DNA from: Nematostella vectensis
Taxonomy: Eukaryota > Cnidaria > Anthozoa > Actiniaria > Edwardsiidae
DNA: 64,000 nucleotides
Direction of reading: 5' to 3'
Assembly: GCF_932526225.1 (NCBI RefSeq)
Contig: NC_064046.1
Location: 15,017,408 to 15,081,407 of the forward strand
Positions 61,647-64,000 of the stretch are shown here, piece by piece. A program made the position numbers and the translations under genes. The notes beneath the pieces were generated by a model that saw nothing but the letters and a program-made list of their open reading frames with translations, was not told the origin of the DNA and did not search any database. Position 1 is the first letter of the stretch, and each line of letters begins with the position of its first letter.

Positions 61647-62292
61647 AGTTCGTTTTTTTTTTCTTTGTGCTGGACCCCCTTAATCCTGATAGGTTTTGCG
61701 CAAAAATAATAAAAAAGTGAGTTTGCAAAATAAGCTTGCTAGATTTATTGATTATATGTATTCAATTTGTTCCTAGGAAGTTAACAAAAAACACAAAGCA
61801 AAGAGTTTGAGGAAGTAAACAAGTATGTGAACTTTAATGTTCTATTTGAAGGGGTGCATTTTGTACAGGGAAGCATACATAGAATGCCTAACTGGTGGAG
61901 AGGGAAGAGGTAAAAGTTTATTGAGCATAATTTCAACAATAGCAGGGGAAAGAGAGGGGCACTCTATTCATACATTATTGCAGTTGTTACCTATTATTAA
62001 ATAAGTTTGTAAGATATATTTGTTTATTAAGCAAGGTCTATTTCTGAGACAAGCAAACTCAAGTAAGAGCTGTTGAAATAACAGGTAAGTGTTAAAAAAA
62101 ACAATTATCTGATTAGAAAACTAATGTAGATTCCTTTGCACCAAATAAGAACAAACTTCATTTTGTTTGTTATTTATGAGGAACGAGATGAGCTCTACAA
62201 TGCCAAGAAAAAATATGTATTGCTCATCTAAATTATACAAGTAAATAATAATATTAAAAAAGAACTACTGTAAGTAATTAGAGTGTTTTTCA

Positions 62293-62409
62293 TTAACCCG
62301 TGAAACAAAGTGTGATAGTTAAACGGTAATAGTTAGAAAAACACAAAAAAGTACAATAGAATCAGATCACCACAAAGTGTAATACGCTAAAGCGTAGTTC
62401 ACGGGTTAA
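62293..62409. mobile_element. piggyBac-like MITE copy 32
   Basis: Ends intact; same interior as copy 30. Confidence 0.65.
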
Positions 62410-63369
62410 TGAAGGTTTTGACATTTCAACCTTACATCCACATGAAAGTAATGCCTAATATCGAGTGCCCTACAGTAAGTGTTTTGCAGTCAAGTTGTTT
62501 TCTGTTAGTAGGTAAAAAATTATTCTAAATAATAGTAATCATAGCTATGGTCACCACTTACACATATAGCACTTGTAATGAAAAGAAAGAAAAAATATAT
62601 ATATGCAGTCAAACAACAGAATTGCATGATAACCTTGAATATATTGAATAAAGGACTGCAAAAAAAACATCTTTTGTACTAGTTGCTTGAATTGACACTT
62701 GGCTATTTTTAGCTGAATTCCCCTCCCCCTCTAAAAAAGAAAATAATAATAATAATAGAACAAAACTAAAAAGAAAACAAACACAGCAGAGACCCCCACC
62801 AACAATTTTGACTTTTTTTACTTTCCTTTAAAGGGGGAGTGTCATGTTTAAGAGATTTGCAATAGCTCTAGAGCCCTGACACAATGAACTTCAGTGAAAT
62901 TCTAATACTGACTTATGAGCTTTTGGTACATGTGGGAGACTTTAAACAAAACAAAAAAAATGACCACAAACTGTCCATTAACATAGTTTTCAATATAATA
63001 TTGCATATTATTTAATAAGGTATTCACAGCTTTTAAAAAGTTCAACTGTTTGTTGACACCTAAAAGCCTACAATAATCACTGACTCCAGACATGCGCAGT
63101 ACTATGTTGCTGCCCCTTTAAAGTAAAATACAGTTTTACTTAGTCAGCGTAGACAAAATTGCGGATTTTGTCAATATTCTAATATGAAGATGTCAATATT
63201 CTCCCCCTTTACGTCTTTATTTCTAATTATTTTATGATTTTCACATGATACCAAAACGGCGTCTTTTTTCTTCGCTAATTTGATGTCATGTACACAATAA
63301 AAGAGATTCGCCCGTGCCCATGGCGAGTCCCCAAGGGACCCAAGACGCCCAAATAGACCTCTATTTTTT

Positions 63370-63646
63370 GTCATCCACAATCTCGGCGAGCTGTGCATGG
63401 CGTAACCGTATTACAGGCCTGGGATTCTGGTTATTGTCCTCCCCATTAATGCGCGGGTTGGGATAACCTTGCAAGAGTGTTGTACAGCATATTCGCTCGG
63501 AAATATCGGTGCTTGGGGCCTTCGGGTTCTTTACAGCCTTCCGTAAAAGCCTTGTGCTGCCATACCGATTGGGTAATCCGTATGTATGGTTTCCGTTTTG
63601 TTCTTCAGACCGGGTTCGATCCCAGGCCAATGGGCTTTTTTTTTTT
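63370..63646 (+). ncRNA. Pol III-type cassette, unit 32
   Basis: A box 63398-63408, B box 63613-63623, T11. The upstream hairpin is broken on both arms (63306-63321). Confidence 0.5.
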
Positions 63647-64000
63647 AATTCGTTTTTGTTTCTTTGTGCTGGACCCCCTTAATCCTGATAGGTTTTGCGC
63701 AAAAATAATAAAAAAAAGTGAGTTTGCAAAATAAGCTTGCTAAATTTATTGATTATTTGTATTCAATTAGTTCCTAGGAAGTTAACAAAAAACACAAAGC
63801 AAAGAGTTTGAGGAAGTAAACAAGTCTGTGAACTTTAATGTTCTACTTGAAGGGGCGCATTTTGTACAGGGAAGCATACATAGAATGCTTAACTGGTGGA
63901 GAGGGGAGAGGTAACAGTTTATTGAGCATAATGTCAACAATAGCAGGGGGAAGGGAGGGGCACTCTCTTCATAAAATATTGCAGTTGTTACCTATTATTA

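Larger units (their letters stand above)
60294..62292 (+). repeat. Unit 31
   Basis: 1999 bp. From about 60850 it repeats unit 29. One difference seen is GGTAAGTG at 62083 for GGTGAGTG. Confidence 0.95.
1..64000 (+). repeat. Tandem array of ~2.0 kb monomers (32 units)
   Basis: The same ordered set of landmarks (TTAA inverted-repeat element, TA tract, GC-richer cassette, T-runs, palindrome) recurs about every 2000 bp from end to end, always in the same orientation. Spacing between cassettes is 1997-2029 bp except where unit 3 has a deletion (1416 bp) and units 1 and 5 carry a 359 bp duplication. Neither array edge is in the window. No unrelated DNA interrupts the array. Confidence 0.98.
56870..64000 (+). 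repeat. Recent 4002 bp duplication at the right end
   Basis: About 56.87-60.0 kb recurs at 60.87-64.0 kb with very few differences. The copy continues past the window. Confidence 0.85.
62293..64000 (+). repeat. Unit 32 (right end cut)
   Basis: 1708 bp before the window ends in the 3' spacer; matches unit 30 at an offset of 4002. Confidence 0.95.

Noticed and set aside
1-64000. CRISPR array or bacterial operon
   Set aside because: The repeat period is ~2 kb with no short repeat/spacer pattern, no cas genes, no coding density and no ribosome-binding-site-led genes.

Overview
The whole window is one tandem repeat array. About 32 head-to-tail copies of a ~2.0 kb monomer fill positions 1-64000 and run off both ends. 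I see no protein-coding gene, no rRNA, no canonical tRNA, no CRISPR array and no bacterial signature. The sequence is AT-rich by eye, with TA and AAT microsatellites, an embedded TTAA-flanked inverted-repeat element and Pol III-type internal promoter boxes. This points to a eukaryotic nuclear genome, most likely an animal (inference); I cannot name the species.

Monomer layout, using positions of the first unit where possible: (i) a 117 bp TTAA-to-TTAA piggyBac-like miniature element (355-471); (ii) an AT-rich spacer with a (TA)n tract (659-680), an A-rich/AAT tract and small inverted repeats; (iii) a GC-richer conserved block (1383-1721), made of a short two-hairpin module ending in a T-run, then a ~275 bp cassette with a consensus A box (1475-1485), a tRNA-like 70 nt 3' domain with a consensus B box (1690-1700) and a T9 terminator (1713-1721); (iv) a second T-run and the palindrome TTTTGCGCAAAA; (v) a 3' spacer with splice-like and G-rich motifs and a 42 nt hairpin, followed by the next element.

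The array holds 31 complete cassettes (two with a damaged B box, one with a damaged A box) and one truncated cassette (unit 3). There are 34 copies of the miniature element, because units 1 and 5 carry a 359 bp internal duplication. The 3' spacers fall into two haplotypes, called A and B here, and several units are A/B mosaics, which suggests unequal exchange or gene conversion. Recent duplications of about 2.01 kb (units 6/7) and 4.0 kb (units 9-13, 20-23 and 29-32) are visible.

The best candidate for an undescribed system is the conserved, structured, Pol III-like RNA cassette. Two hairpins elsewhere in the monomer show paired changes between copies, one of them with its G-U intermediate. 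Expression cannot be judged from sequence alone. A satellite that absorbed a tRNA-derived SINE and a MITE is the main alternative.
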